Below are positions 54,476-64,000 of a DNA stretch of 64,000 nucleotides, piece by piece (the first letter of the stretch is position 1; every line of letters starts with the position of its first letter). The stretch is from positions 1 through 64,000 of the forward strand of contig JAECYW010000025.1 of the NCBI GenBank assembly GCA_023014335.1, in the 5' to 3' direction. The notes below the pieces were generated by a model that had not been told where the DNA came from, ran no database searches, and saw only the letters and a list, made by a program, of their open reading frames with translations. Origin of the DNA: Galerina marginata (lineage: Eukaryota > Basidiomycota > Agaricomycetes > Agaricales > Galerinaceae). A program made the translations under genes and the position numbers.

Positions 54476-57400
54476 ATGGCCACCACCTCTAGGTCTAACA
54501 CACGAAAGGGCAAAGGCGTTACCAGGATCCCAGTTGCCTTCGACAATCCCTCTGCCTCCAACGAGGTAGATGATGACGTTGTGATGCTGCGGGAAGAGCG
54601 CCAACAGAACAGTACAGGCCGAATCTACCGCTCAGATCGCACTGCTGTGGTGGACACCCCCTCGCTTCCTGTCGAGAATTCTGAGATTGGGCTTGATGCG
54701 GATAGCGCCCAGGCGGACGACGAATGGGAAAAGGACTTCGTCGACGTCGAGGAGAATACCGAAGCCACAAAAAAGGAGAAAAAGAAAAGCAAGAAAAGCC
54801 TGACCTCAGTATGTTCCTGAATTTTCTCTTAAAACATGCTTAGTGACATGCTACTAGGCTCGCCCGATGGTTGCGTGGAAGAAGTCGTATCGTGATATTT
54901 TTCTCGACGAGATGCTGCGGTGGGAGGGGCGGGGAGATGCGTGGAGCGAAGGGCAGACCCAATGCAGCGATTGCGTTGCTCGGAGGAACGAAACGCCAGC
55001 CGCAGGGGAATACAGGTGTCAAGACTGTTTTTCCCCCCAGCTTCTCTGCAAGGATTGCTGTGTGCGGCGGCATCGAGCCCTTCCTTTCCACACAATCGAG
55101 GTATTTACCGCTTTCATTCCGTTCTCAGTCGTCAAATTGAAGAGCTAAGCAGATGTGGAATGGCTTGTTATTTGTGAAATCGTCGTTGAAGTCCTTAGGC
55201 CTCCGAATTCAGCTGAACCACGTCGGTATGAGGTGTTCGAAACCAGAAGCTTCCCACTCCCACTTCGTCGTCCTCCACACCAACGGCATTCACGAAGTAG
55301 CCGTCGACTATTGTGGCTGCCGGCCAGTTTCGAAACTTCGCCAACTTCTACGTCGCGGCCTCTTCCCTTCCTCCCAAGAAAGCCCCCGGACCTGTGCGAC
55401 ATTCGTTCTCCTCAAGCAGCTACATACATTGTCGCTTACGTCTAAGTGCGCGACATACGACTATTACCGAATGCTGGAAAAGCTCACGAACAATAGAGGA
55501 GCCGACGTACCCTCGTCGAAATATCGCCAGCTTCTCCGAATGATTTTGCAGTGGAGGCATCTCAAGATGTTGAAGAGAGGTGGGCGAGGGCACGACAAGA
55601 CTGGCGCTGGCGGTACGAAGGAGGGCGAGCTCTCGATAGCGTGTCCATCCTGCCCACATCCCGGGATCAATCTTCCAGATGGTTGGAAAATCGTCTCTGA
55701 TGAGGAGCGGTTCGTTCTCTCCTTCAATCTCCTAGTTTTCCTACTAAATTTGTTTAGGTTTCTTTACTTCGTTATTCTCTGTATTGACGCCAATTTTCGC
55801 CTCAAGAACCAGCTCGTATCTAACTACTCCATTGACCCTGGTCTCGGGAATGGAATGAGCTACACTATTGAACGTGGCCCATACGAGGAGTATGCCAAGA
55901 GCAGGGAAAACGATATCGACATGGATGTAAGTGCCTTCGTCAGCTAATCTGCTTTGATGGGTTGTTCTAACACAGGCATAGGCGCGCGACAAACGGGGCT
56001 GCGGGCTTCAAGCCGTCGAACAAGCAAATACAAAGTACAGTAAGGGTCTGAGATACACAGGTGTTACGGGGGTTTCGTGTGGGAGAAGCGAAATAGTCAT
56101 GCCCTGCTCGATCGGAAATGTTATAAAGGGTGAAAAGTGTGTTGTTTTACATTTTCTCCTGCATTCAATGTTGACCATACCTTCGTAAGGTATTGTCACT
56201 CAGACTATTCCTTCGGATCCGCCCTTCGATTTTACATGGCCGCCCTCGTCGTCATCGTCAGCTATGACATCGCATGCCGTTGGTTTGTGAACTTCATGAG
56301 CCGTGTTGAGAACTTCTGGCCCGAATTGCTTAAGCCTCCCGAAGGCATGACTTTTTGTCCTCTTATTCCGAAACTCCACGACAATGGCCACAAGAAGACA
56401 AAGAACCACGAACAGTTTTCATTCAACCTCTGCCAGGGTGTTGGTCATGCAGATGGAGAAGGCCCCGAGCGCATTTGGGCTGGGCATAATGCCCTCGGAA
56501 ACTCGACAAGGACTATGGGACCAGGTTCGCGCCATGATCTGCTCGATGACCACTTTGGTTTCTGGAACTATGAGAAGTATATCGGAATGGGTAAGCTTCT
56601 GCTATTCTTAGAGAATCTCAAAACACTTAACATTTGTTGCAGGAAACACCTTGATGAGACGTTATCAGAAGGCTTTGCCTGAAAGGAACAAGCAGGTCGA
56701 GGCCCACAATGGATTTACATCTTCTTTGAATCCCGACGACGTGGCGGAATGGACAAAGATGTGCGAGGACTGGGACAGGGATGAATTTCCAAGGAGTGTT
56801 GAAAACCCGTATTATATTGAAGGCGCCGGTAGTTACTGTTCTGTTTCTTGCTAACTAACTAATTTACCAAAATGTCAACTTCAGATATCACACAGGAGAA
56901 GGCCAGAAATGCGCTTGAAGAGGAAGAACAGCGATGGCTAGATAAGGGTGGTACTGCCCTGCATGAAATATCACCATCACTCTTCTTAATTCAAGGTTTG
57001 GAGATTGAAGATGCACAGTAAGTTTGTTAAAGTTTTCTTAATGCCAATAGCTGATTCAATTCTTGTAGACGGCGTTTGGCGTGGATGGTGAGGCACAAAG
57101 ACAAAGATGCTACATCTATTGCCGAGGAGCGCCGGTCACTCCAGAAGAGCATCCATAACTGGAGACAAATTCAGGCTATCTACATGCCTGGTCTGTTGCA
57201 ATATCTTCAAGACCAGGATCGAATCAGGCCAGGCAGTTCGGCAGACAGTGAAAAGGCTGAGGAAGTCCGCCTTTGGTTTCCGTCAGCTTTGCCAAGTGCT
57301 GAACGCAAAGTTGTTTGCATTGCTGGGCTTTCATCTTCAGAGGAGAAGCTGCGTACAGCACAGTGTCATGACTCGCTAGCTGGGATTTGCGACACGCTGC

Positions 57401-58215
57401 GTTTGAAGAGCCGTATGGTCGATTTCAAGAACAAGAATGTCAGAGGCCAACGAGAAGGAACCCGATCTCGTGAGCTTATCAACCGTGTTCACAACCGTGC
57501 GAGAAAATTTGCTGCCCAATATCGTGCAGCGAGAGCTGCCAAGCTTGAGCTTTCAGGCCCAGGATCATGGGAAAATGTCTTACGCATACTTCACGATTCA
57601 GATATTCGTTCAGCTCAAGACCCTGAACGCCTCAAGCCAAAGAAGAGAAGAAGAGGAACTTGGGAAGATTCAGAACAGCCAGAGGTGGATACTGCACAGG
57701 TCAATGATGGAGAAGGTATTAACTTGTTGCCCGAACATCGAACCAAGCGCCAAGGCACTGGACAAACCCGACTAACAATGTCATGGATCTGGACTGTGAT
57801 GCAATATGAAGAGGATATGGACGATGAGAAGATCGATGGCATTCTCAGAGCGGAATGGTCACGGAGTCGCGCAAGAGTCAATCGTGCAATTGAAGAGGTC
57901 AAGTTGCTTCGGGAGGAAATGCGACGGGTTCTGGCTTACCTGGACTGGAAAGCTGGCTTGTGGATCAATCGGCAAAACACTCGACCTGTTGACGATGTTG
58001 TTCTTCAAGAAGGACTCAAAGCATATTGCTTAGACCAGTCATCTCTTCAATTGGTCTTAAAAGATTCTTTCCAGGTAATTTGGAAACGACCTCTTGATGA
58101 TCTTATTCTTGCAGATGATTTGGAAGAGGATGTTTTTGATGCAGAATCTGAGAAGGATATTGACAGTGACAGTGATATAGACATGGCAGACCCAGAGGAA
58201 GAATCAGATGATTAG
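54476..58215 (+). CDS. KDZ transposase with CxC2-type zinc finger, outer element (nine exons, 1,107 aa)
   Basis: Exons 54476-54808, 54858-55100, 55153-55709, 55758-55926, 55982-56136, 56190-56590, 56643-56828, 56885-57017 and 57069-58215 total 3,324 nt, in frame. The CxC2 finger is at about residues 147-188 (CSDCVARRNE, YRCQDCFS, CKDCCVRRHRALPFH). The RNase H-like core has CHSDYSF, SYDIACRW, GHADGEGPERIW, TMGPGSRHDLLDDH and WNYEKYIG. Two more Cys/His pairs (CIDANF, CPSCPHPG) lie upstream. A helical region and an acidic C-terminus follow. All motifs are intact, so it is a candidate active enzyme for this element and perhaps for non-autonomous relatives. It shares most exon boundaries with the inner transposase but is clearly diverged in sequence. 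Confidence 0.92.
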
Positions 58216-58920
58216 GTATTGATATTATTCAGCAGATTACAAGTTGTAAATATAGCCCCTTTTTGACTAAACTTTGATATTTTTTTGGGCTTTTTAATTT
58301 TTTTTCTAATTTTCCTGATTTTTCTCCTTTTTTTTGATGTGAGTACTTATTTTTAAGTGCTCTGAAAGCTTTATAATTTTTTCCCTAACTTTCTGATTTT
58401 GTTTCTTTTTTTGCACAGCTTTCTACTTCTAAATGTCCCTGAGGGGATTATTACTTTTTTTTCTGATTTTTTCTGATTTTTTCTGGCTGATTTCCTATTT
58501 TTAGATGCTGTGAGGACTTTTCAAATTTTCATTGATTTTTCTGATTTTTTTTTCTATTTTTTGATTTTCTGACAGCTCATTTAGTTTTTTGGGAGATTTT
58601 CCTCCAATTTTCCTTTTAAAGACAATATACCAAGGCCTACTAAAAGCCTAATATTTTTTTAGGATTTTTAAAGATTTTTTTAGGATTTATTTTGAATTTT
58701 TCCTTTTTAGGACCACCCTGAACTGTCCCTGAATACCTTTCCCTTGTTATAAAAGCTTAATATTTTTTTAGGATTTTTTTGGATTTTTTTTGGATTTTTT
58801 TTGGATTTTTTCCTTTTTAGGACAACCCTGAACTGTCCCTGAATACCTCTATCTTGTTTGTTTTATTACCACATATTATTTATATTGATCAACTCTTTTG
58901 TTTTTCTCTGTTTTGCTCTG
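58216..58920. repeat. T-rich right subterminal region with 108-bp direct repeat
   Basis: Long runs of T interrupted by GATT and GGATTTTT units. The block 'tttttcctttttaggacc..ccctgaactgtccctgaatacc' occurs twice about 108 bp apart (near 58700 and 58807). There is no gene. The right end at 58921-59015 then has one GGTCAATTGACC and the overlapping palindrome TTGACCATGGTCAA, instead of the long array at the left end. Confidence 0.7.
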
Positions 58921-59015
58921 CATGGTCAATTGACCATGGTCAACTAAGGCATATAATATAAACCACCCTCTGGTCAAATTACCTATTTCATACCTTATAC
59001 GAGCGTCATAGGCTG

Positions 59016-59024
59016 CTTTCGTCA
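59016..59024. other. Target-site duplication of the outer KDZ element, right copy
   Basis: CTTTCGTCA, the partner of 957-965 in opposite orientation. Confidence 0.8.
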
Positions 59025-60220
59025 AGGATTTTTGCACATCTTGCACTACGTGTAAAAGATCCAAGACACCGCGTCATAAGCCTTACGGATTCCTCAAACA
59101 ACTTCCGGTTCCGCCTCGTCCCTGGGACTCGATTTCCATGGATTTCATTGAGGTCCTTCCGGACTCCAATGGCTACAACGCGATTCTCGTCATCATTGAC
59201 CGCCTTTCAAAGCAAGGCATTTTCATTCCGTGCAACAGCACAATCACCTCTCCCGAGCTCGCAAAGCTCTTTGTTCTCCATGTCTTTTCCAAGCACGGTG
59301 TTCCAACACACGTCACCTCGGATCGGGGACCCGAATTCGTCTCGCGCTTCTTCCGAAGTCTCGGAGTCGCACTCGGGATGACCCTCCATTTTACCTCGGG
59401 TTACCATCCGGAAGGCGACGGCCAAACGGAACGCGCCAATCAAACACTCAAACAGTACATTCGGATCTACTGCAATTATCAACAAAGCAATTGGGCGGAT
59501 CTCCTTCCGCTCGCGGAATTTGCTTACAACAATGCTCCGAGTGCTACTACCGGTGTCTCACCGTTCTTTGCCAATAAAGGCTACCACCCGGGACTTGCAG
59601 TACACCCGGAACGCGATCTTGCTTCCCACCAAGCTCGCGAATATGCTGTCGACCTCGACGAACTTCACCAATTCCTCCGCGACGAAATGTCAGCTGCTCA
59701 AAAGCGCTACCAAGGTCCGGCCGACCTTCGTCGTTCCGCGCCACCGGAATTCAAAGTTGGTCAACAGGTTTTCATTAAAGCTAAGTTCATCCGCACTACT
59801 CGTCCCACTCCGAAGTTTTCCAAAAAATATCACGGTCCTTTTGAAATCATTGCCCATCCTTCTACCCTTTCATTTACACTCCGTCTTCCGGACTCTATGC
59901 GGACTATTCACCCTGTTTTTCATGTTTCTATGCTCGAACCGTACGTACCATCTTCCATTCCGAACCGTGTCTTGCCTCCGCCGCCACCGATTGAAGTAGA
60001 CGGTGAAGAACGTTTTGAAATCACGGAAGTCCTAGACTCCAAGATAGACAAGCGCTTCCGAGTTAAACTCCGTTACTACGTCCGGTGGGCAGGATACAAG
60101 AGCACTTCGGAAGAATATTCCTGGCTCGGAGCAGATGATGCAATCGGAGGGGCTCAGGAGGCCATCGATGATTTTCATCGTGACTATCCTAACAAACCGG
60201 GCCCACTGACTGATCTCTGA
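59018..60220 (+). pseudogene. pol: Gypsy pol, 3' part: integrase core and chromodomain
   Basis: The frame begins FVKDFCTSCTTCKRSK, completing the HHCC zinc finger whose His part is at the other half. The catalytic DDE core shows D in SMDFIEVLPD, D in VTSDRGPEF and E in QTERANQTL. The C-terminal chromodomain includes VRWAGYKSTSEEYSWL, which in this clade tethers integration to modified histones. The frame is open to the stop at 60220 and is in phase with the left half across the KDZ insertion. Alone it lacks a start, so it is counted as a pseudogene fragment. Confidence 0.9.
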
Positions 60221-60421
60221 TCCAGGTTATTCATTTTTTTTTCTCTTCTTTTTTCGTTCTTGTTCTTTCCGATATTTCCCGGAACGGTTGTCCGCCTCTT
60301 TCCTTTTCGTGTTTATTTGTCATTTTCATCTTCCTTATCACACAATTTCCGAACAACAACCAAAAAAATTTATTTTATGATACAAAAATTTTTTTTAAGG
60401 AGGGAGGTGGGCGCCGTGGAC

Positions 60422-61941
60422 TTAATCGTCGCCTCCTGGACCTTCACCACCCTCATGATCCTCCTCATCCCCTTCATCACTTTCCTCCCCATCCCCTTCT
60501 CCACTCGCCTGACTTGATGGGATCCCAGATCCCGACGCGACTCCGAACCCGCTTCCCGACGCGACACCACTTTCTGAGCCGACACCACTTCCCGACGCAA
60601 CACCGCTGCCCGACACGACACCGCTTCCCGAGGCCGTTCCAGCTCCCGACCAGACCAGACTTCCGGATGCCTCGATCTCCTCTTGTTTCGCTTGGCGAGT
60701 TCGTCCGTGGGTCCGAGGGGGTTCCGGGGGCAAAACGTTATCCTCGTCCATGAAACCCAGCCACCCCATCGGAGGCCTCGCAATCCCGGAATCATCTCCA
60801 CCTGCTTGACGAAGCAGCGCCCTCAGCAACCGGTTCTGCTCGACAGCCAACAGCATGTTGGCACGATGAACCCGAGCCTGCTCCACGAGATCCTCCCGCA
60901 TTTCGTCCAACTGGCTCCAAACGTTGTTGAAACCGGTGTTCATTCCGATGGCGGCATTTCCGACGGACGCCTGTAAAGTCTCCATGGCCCGGACGACGTT
61001 GTTGTTGGAGTCGATCATATGGTCGGTCGTCGGATGATCCTCGTCCGTTTCTTCCGGCGTTTGACTCCTCGGTCTGCGCATTCGGGGGCGTAAGGCGCCG
61101 TGGCTTTGTCCGGACCTGTTTCCGACGGACGACTCGACGACGGAGGGAGCATCGTGCTCCTCCTTGACCTTCTTCTTCCGGGGGGCCTTTTCTTCGTCAC
61201 CCGGACGGCGGCACCTCAGTTTCTTTGCCGTGCAATAGTCGCAGGCATGGGCACCCTTGCCACTCGGACGTTCGGTTATACAAGTAATCTTCTCCCCGAC
61301 ACACCGATAGCAAGGGGCGCGATTTGGGGCGGCGTCGGATTTCTTCGACCCACGTTTCCGCTTCCTCGGAACCTCGGGCCCGGAAACGATTTCGATCTCG
61401 GGGTCGACGGTTGTGGCTACAAGTTTTTCAGCACAACTTAAAAGGCAAAGGAATTTTGCGACTCACCTTTACCCTTTCCCTTCCGAGCCCGCGGAGTCTC
61501 TTCCGCGTCCTGCTCCCTCTCACCATCCTCCGGCGGATCCATCTCGACATCTTGTTCCTCGGGGGCGGATGACGACGCTACCCGGCGCTCTTCCGCAGCT
61601 CGTCGCGACGCCTCTACACGATCCATCCGCTCCTTTTCCACGGCCCTTTGATGTTCCTCCTCCTCCTCCTTCCGACGCGCCTCAGCCTTGATCCGAGCCC
61701 GCTCCTCCTCTTCGACCTTGCGAAGTCGTTCCGCCTCCACCCGAGCCCGTTCCGCTTCTTCAGCACAACGACGAACTTCTTCCGCTTTCCGAGCCTCAGC
61801 TGCCGCGATCCGAGTCTGAAACTCGAGACGCCTTTTTTCCGTTTCCGCCTTAAGGCGTTCATCCTCGAGTTCTGCTTCCCGACGGAGAAGGGCAATTTCG
61901 TCCTCATCGACTTCCATGTTCTTGTTGGCAGGGGACGACAT
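60422..61941 (-). CDS. Antisense gene in gypsy: coiled-coil protein with Zn2Cys6-like cluster (489 aa)
   Basis: Two exons, 61941-61467 and 61416-60422, joined by a 50-nt GT..AG intron, give 490 codons on the strand opposite to pol. Residues about 1-110 form a long Glu/Arg/Ala coiled coil (EEVRRCAEEAERARVEAE). Exon 2 carries a six-Cys cluster with spacing C-X2-C-X6-C-X12-C-X2-C-X6-C (CYRC...C...CDYC...C), which fits a fungal Zn2Cys6 binuclear finger, preceded by a basic stretch PRKRKRGSKK. A second helical region (NNVVRAMETLQASVG...LLAVEQNRLLRALLRQAGG) and a Ser/Gly repeat (ASGSGVxSGSGV) end it. It sits wholly between pol and the 3' LTR. A DNA-binding regulator is likely from the finger; its benefit to the retroelement is unknown. 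Confidence 0.8.
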
Positions 61942-62086
61942 TGCGGGGAGAATAAAAGGGTGGGAACAATTTTTCACAAGAACCCGCCATCTTATACCCG
62001 AAGGAACAAACAAGCACATACGGAGCTTAAATTCCGAATCAACGAGGTCATGTCGCTTCAAGGGTTCAGCCATAAGAGGGAGGTAC

Positions 62087-62612
62087 TGTCAAGATCCGAT
62101 CCTAAGTCCAATCTTTCTGAAGTTTCGTTCCGATGCATCCAAGCTTCCGAACGGAAAGGTGGACATATTCCTTTCCATTCCGCATCTCGGATGTGTTGTG
62201 TTTCCCACACTCATCCTCATGTTATCCGTGTGTTGGTAGGCATCAGCTCCCGAGGCTTCTTTCCGCAGCACATCTTACCGAGGTCTCCCCGAGTTTCGGA
62301 GTTGCGGAGTTGGGCACAACTCCGCCCTTATATTTAAGGACTTGTAATTACGACTTAGATCTTCAGTCTGAATATTAGTTTACCTACCCGCATAACCTTG
62401 ACATCTCATCGCTCTCATATATCTAAGTCGTTCACTTCCGAGACACGCCTTAGGGCGAGGTGCTGACCCTCCGGTCTCCCGACCATAAATTGGGGCACAT
62501 CGTTAGGCTAGGCACAGTTCATAGCTGAGGCCAAAGCCCTGTCCGTCCGGTCCCGCGTTCCGTGTTTCCGCCGGAACTTCGGATCCTCGGAACGTCGGAC
62601 TCAGTCTTAACA
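62087..62612 (+). repeat. Gypsy 3' LTR (526 bp)
   Basis: Starts TGTCAAGATCC, ends CTTAACA (TG...CA ends), directly after the purine tract. Contains a TATA-like TTATATTTAA near 62329 and is the full-length partner of the deleted LTR at 5281-5553. Confidence 0.88.
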
Positions 62613-62617
62613 GCAGA
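62613..62617. other. Gypsy target-site duplication, right copy
   Basis: GCAGA directly after the 3' LTR; its partner is at 5554-5558 on the opposite strand. Confidence 0.85.
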
Positions 62618-62762
62618 GATCATTCAGTGGGTAAACAATACGAGGGACAAAATTACATCTCTTCTGAAACTCCGGTTTCCAATGACGGGCCCTCGTCCTC
62701 CAAACAGCAAGTTATGCCGCTCCCGTGACCTTGACCAAAAGGCCCTCTCAAAAGTAAAGTAG
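62613..62762 (+). pseudogene. JmjC/cupin-like protein, 3' end
   Basis: After the 5-bp duplication GCAGA, the frame reads EIIQWVNNTRDKITSLLKLRF and on to a stop at 62762 (QKALSKVK). It is exactly in frame with the minus-strand sequence ending PIHPMSA at 5554 once the gypsy element is removed. This identifies it as the lost C-terminus of the gene at 5559-10972. 62763-62925 is an AT-rich gap between convergent genes. Confidence 0.7.
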
Positions 62763-62925
62763 ATGAGGGAAAAAGAACGATGGTCAGAAATTGGAACAAC
62801 CACCTTGTCGTAATATTGAAAAATCCTGAAATGATTTGCCAGAGTGCTCAAATATTTATTGATGGCCAATTATCTTGTTTAAGAAACATTACTGTTTTAC
62901 AATAGTAAAATTTTTTACAGGTCTG

Positions 62926-63986
62926 CTACTGCTTCCCCCTTGGTATTGACCCAAGTCCATCATTTTTTTGGGTGCGTTGTTGTCCGATTTCTTTGAAATA
63001 TTGCTGGAGACCCCTTATAGTCTTCGAGACTGGTGGTTGAAAGGTCTCGGATTCTCGCCGCTTCCGGAACGAAACAAGCCAATGCTCCCGCCATGCCTTG
63101 AATGCCTTTTGTGAAATAAGAATTAAACGATAAAACCACCGTCAATCTGTTCTCACCTTCATTTGCAGGTTATTGTTATTCATCAACATTGCCTCTTCAA
63201 ACATGACAACATTGAACACAAAAGACATCTGAGACAACATGGTCAAAAGCTTCTCAATGTCGCTGTTGTCTCTGTATGAAAATAACATATCCAACAGGCT
63301 CTTATGCTTGATCATGATCAATTACAAATTAGATACACCGCTCTGAAAGTGCTGACCTTGACAAACTCTGTATTTTCTGCATCAGCTTCCCTGTTGGTGA
63401 GGTCCTCTGAATTGGTCGAAAATTGTGCATGTTTCTAATTTGGTTTTAATAGTCAGTACGTTATTTAGGCCAAATATGAATTTGAACCGTGAGTAAGGTA
63501 ACATTTCTTGGAACGTTTCTCAATGGACTGGGAGGATTTGTAGATGGGGGGATATCACTGTTTGATGGGGGAAGTAATTTAGCGTTGTGTTGGGTCAATG
63601 CTGTTGTGTGGGCTTGCAGCGACTTAAAAAGAAGAATTTGCTTGCTTGTAATACTGTCCATCAGGAATTTTTTTTAGACTGTACCTGTTTGGATGAGCTA
63701 CACTTGAGGTCCAAGCCCGAGAAATTTGTTCTTGGGGAGCCTGGATCCGTAGGTCACGCGGGCTGTAGAATGTAGAGATTTGAACCTTTGCCCGAGCCTC
63801 CGCTTCTTCCTCGGGGCCACCTCTCATTTCTTTGTTGAGGACAGTAGTAAATATCGATTTACATGCTTTGAGGAGGCTGATTTTGTTGTTTATGGCCCAG
63901 TCATAGACACCTAGCAATGTGTCATTAGTCCAGAAAATTGGCAAAGAGAAGGGTGAGAGAGATACCGTTGTGCCAATTGGAATCAT
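62926..63986 (-). CDS. Hypothetical multi-exon protein (5' end uncertain, may run off the window)
   Basis: On the minus strand, exons ending in a stop at 62926-62928 can be linked: 63105-62926 (AFKAWREHWLVSFRKRRESE...RGLQQYFKEIGQQ), about 63313-63163 (HKSLLDMLFSYRDNSDIEKLLTM...), about 63436-63357 (KHAQFSTNSEDLTNREAD) and about 63930-63687 (GVYDWAINNKISLLKACKS...). Introns are GT..AG. The protein is helical with a basic C-terminus. I do not recognise the family. The first exon may be the short one at 63986-63966, or lie beyond 64000. It appears to be host DNA flanking the JmjC-like gene, the two being convergent. Confidence 0.55.
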
Positions 63987-64000
63987 TATATATCTCGTTC

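Larger units (their letters stand above)
25748..59015. mobile_element. Outer KDZ transposon (about 17.9 kb without the nested insertion)
   Basis: The left end (25748) and right end (59015) share an inverted block of about 30 bp around TAGGTAATTTGACCAGAGGG and the sequence TCGTAT(T/A)AG further out. The right end is flanked by CTTTCGTCA, whose partner is at 957-965 because of the inversion. The element encodes, from right to left, transposase (54476-58215, +), TET/JBP (52365-54194, -), small basic protein (50520-50911, +), hybrid-binding-like protein (47407-48742, +) and the WIQRAR protein (46370 to 27262, -, interrupted). Ends are asymmetric: a palindrome array on the left, T-rich repeats on the right. 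Confidence 0.85.
59016..62612 (+). mobile_element. Ty3/gypsy chromovirus, 3' half (integrase, chromodomain, antisense gene, LTR)
   Basis: It continues the gypsy element of 966-5553: integrase from the zinc-finger cysteines onward, a chromodomain, an antisense-oriented gene, a purine-rich tract AAGAGGGAGG just before the LTR, and the full 3' LTR. Followed by the 5-bp duplication GCAGA at 62613-62617. Confidence 0.9.

Overview
The window looks like an accessory, transposon-packed region of a basidiomycete (Agaricomycete-type) nuclear genome. Genes are split by short GT..AG introns of about 45-60 nt. The mobile elements include a Ty3/gypsy chromovirus and two KDZ-type (Kyakuja-Dileera-Zisupton) DNA transposons carrying CxC zinc fingers, and each KDZ element carries a TET/JBP-type 2-oxoglutarate dioxygenase. 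The KDZ plus TET/JBP pairing is an established hallmark of mushroom genomes (Iyer et al., PNAS 2014). No rRNA, tRNA or CRISPR was recognised.

Layout. 1-956 is the end of a KDZ element that runs off the window. 966-5553 is the 5' half of a gypsy element on the minus strand. 5559-10972 is a JmjC/cupin-like pseudogene on the minus strand, interrupted by a 4.4 kb non-autonomous element (about 6171-10541). 12075-13910 is a six-exon gene of unknown function. 13.9-19.6 kb holds only repeats and degenerate elements. 19632-25745 is an element with two arms of about 1.58 kb in inverted orientation. 25748-59015 is an outer KDZ element, and a second, diverged KDZ element (28209-43609) is inserted in it. 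59016-62612 is the 3' half of the same gypsy element (plus strand), 62613-62762 is the 3' end of the JmjC-like gene, and 62926 to the edge is another multi-exon gene.

History read from junctions. The two gypsy halves are flanked by the same 5-bp duplication (GCAGA) and rejoin the JmjC-like reading frame. The outer KDZ element sits in the gypsy integrase with a duplicated CTTTCGTC(A), and the integrase frame is restored when one copy is removed. Because the left halves lie on the opposite strand to the right halves, the segment of about 965-25745 must be inverted, most simply by recombination between the inverted KDZ termini at 1-956 and 25748-26703 (or it is mis-assembled there).

Main result. 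Both KDZ elements carry the same five-gene cassette in the same order: KDZ transposase, TET/JBP dioxygenase, a small very basic protein, a protein with an RNase H1 hybrid-binding-like motif, and a large three-part protein ending in a conserved WIQRAR domain. Transposase and dioxygenase are head-to-head in both, as are the fourth and fifth genes. The inner element has landed inside the outer element's copy of the fifth gene, next to an 8-bp near-duplication. All ten genes appear to have coding-competent exons apart from that interrupted copy, and several reconstructed splice models are divisible by three end to end. The cassette looks like a co-inherited functional unit in which DNA-base oxidation and transposition are coupled; the roles of three of the five genes are unknown.
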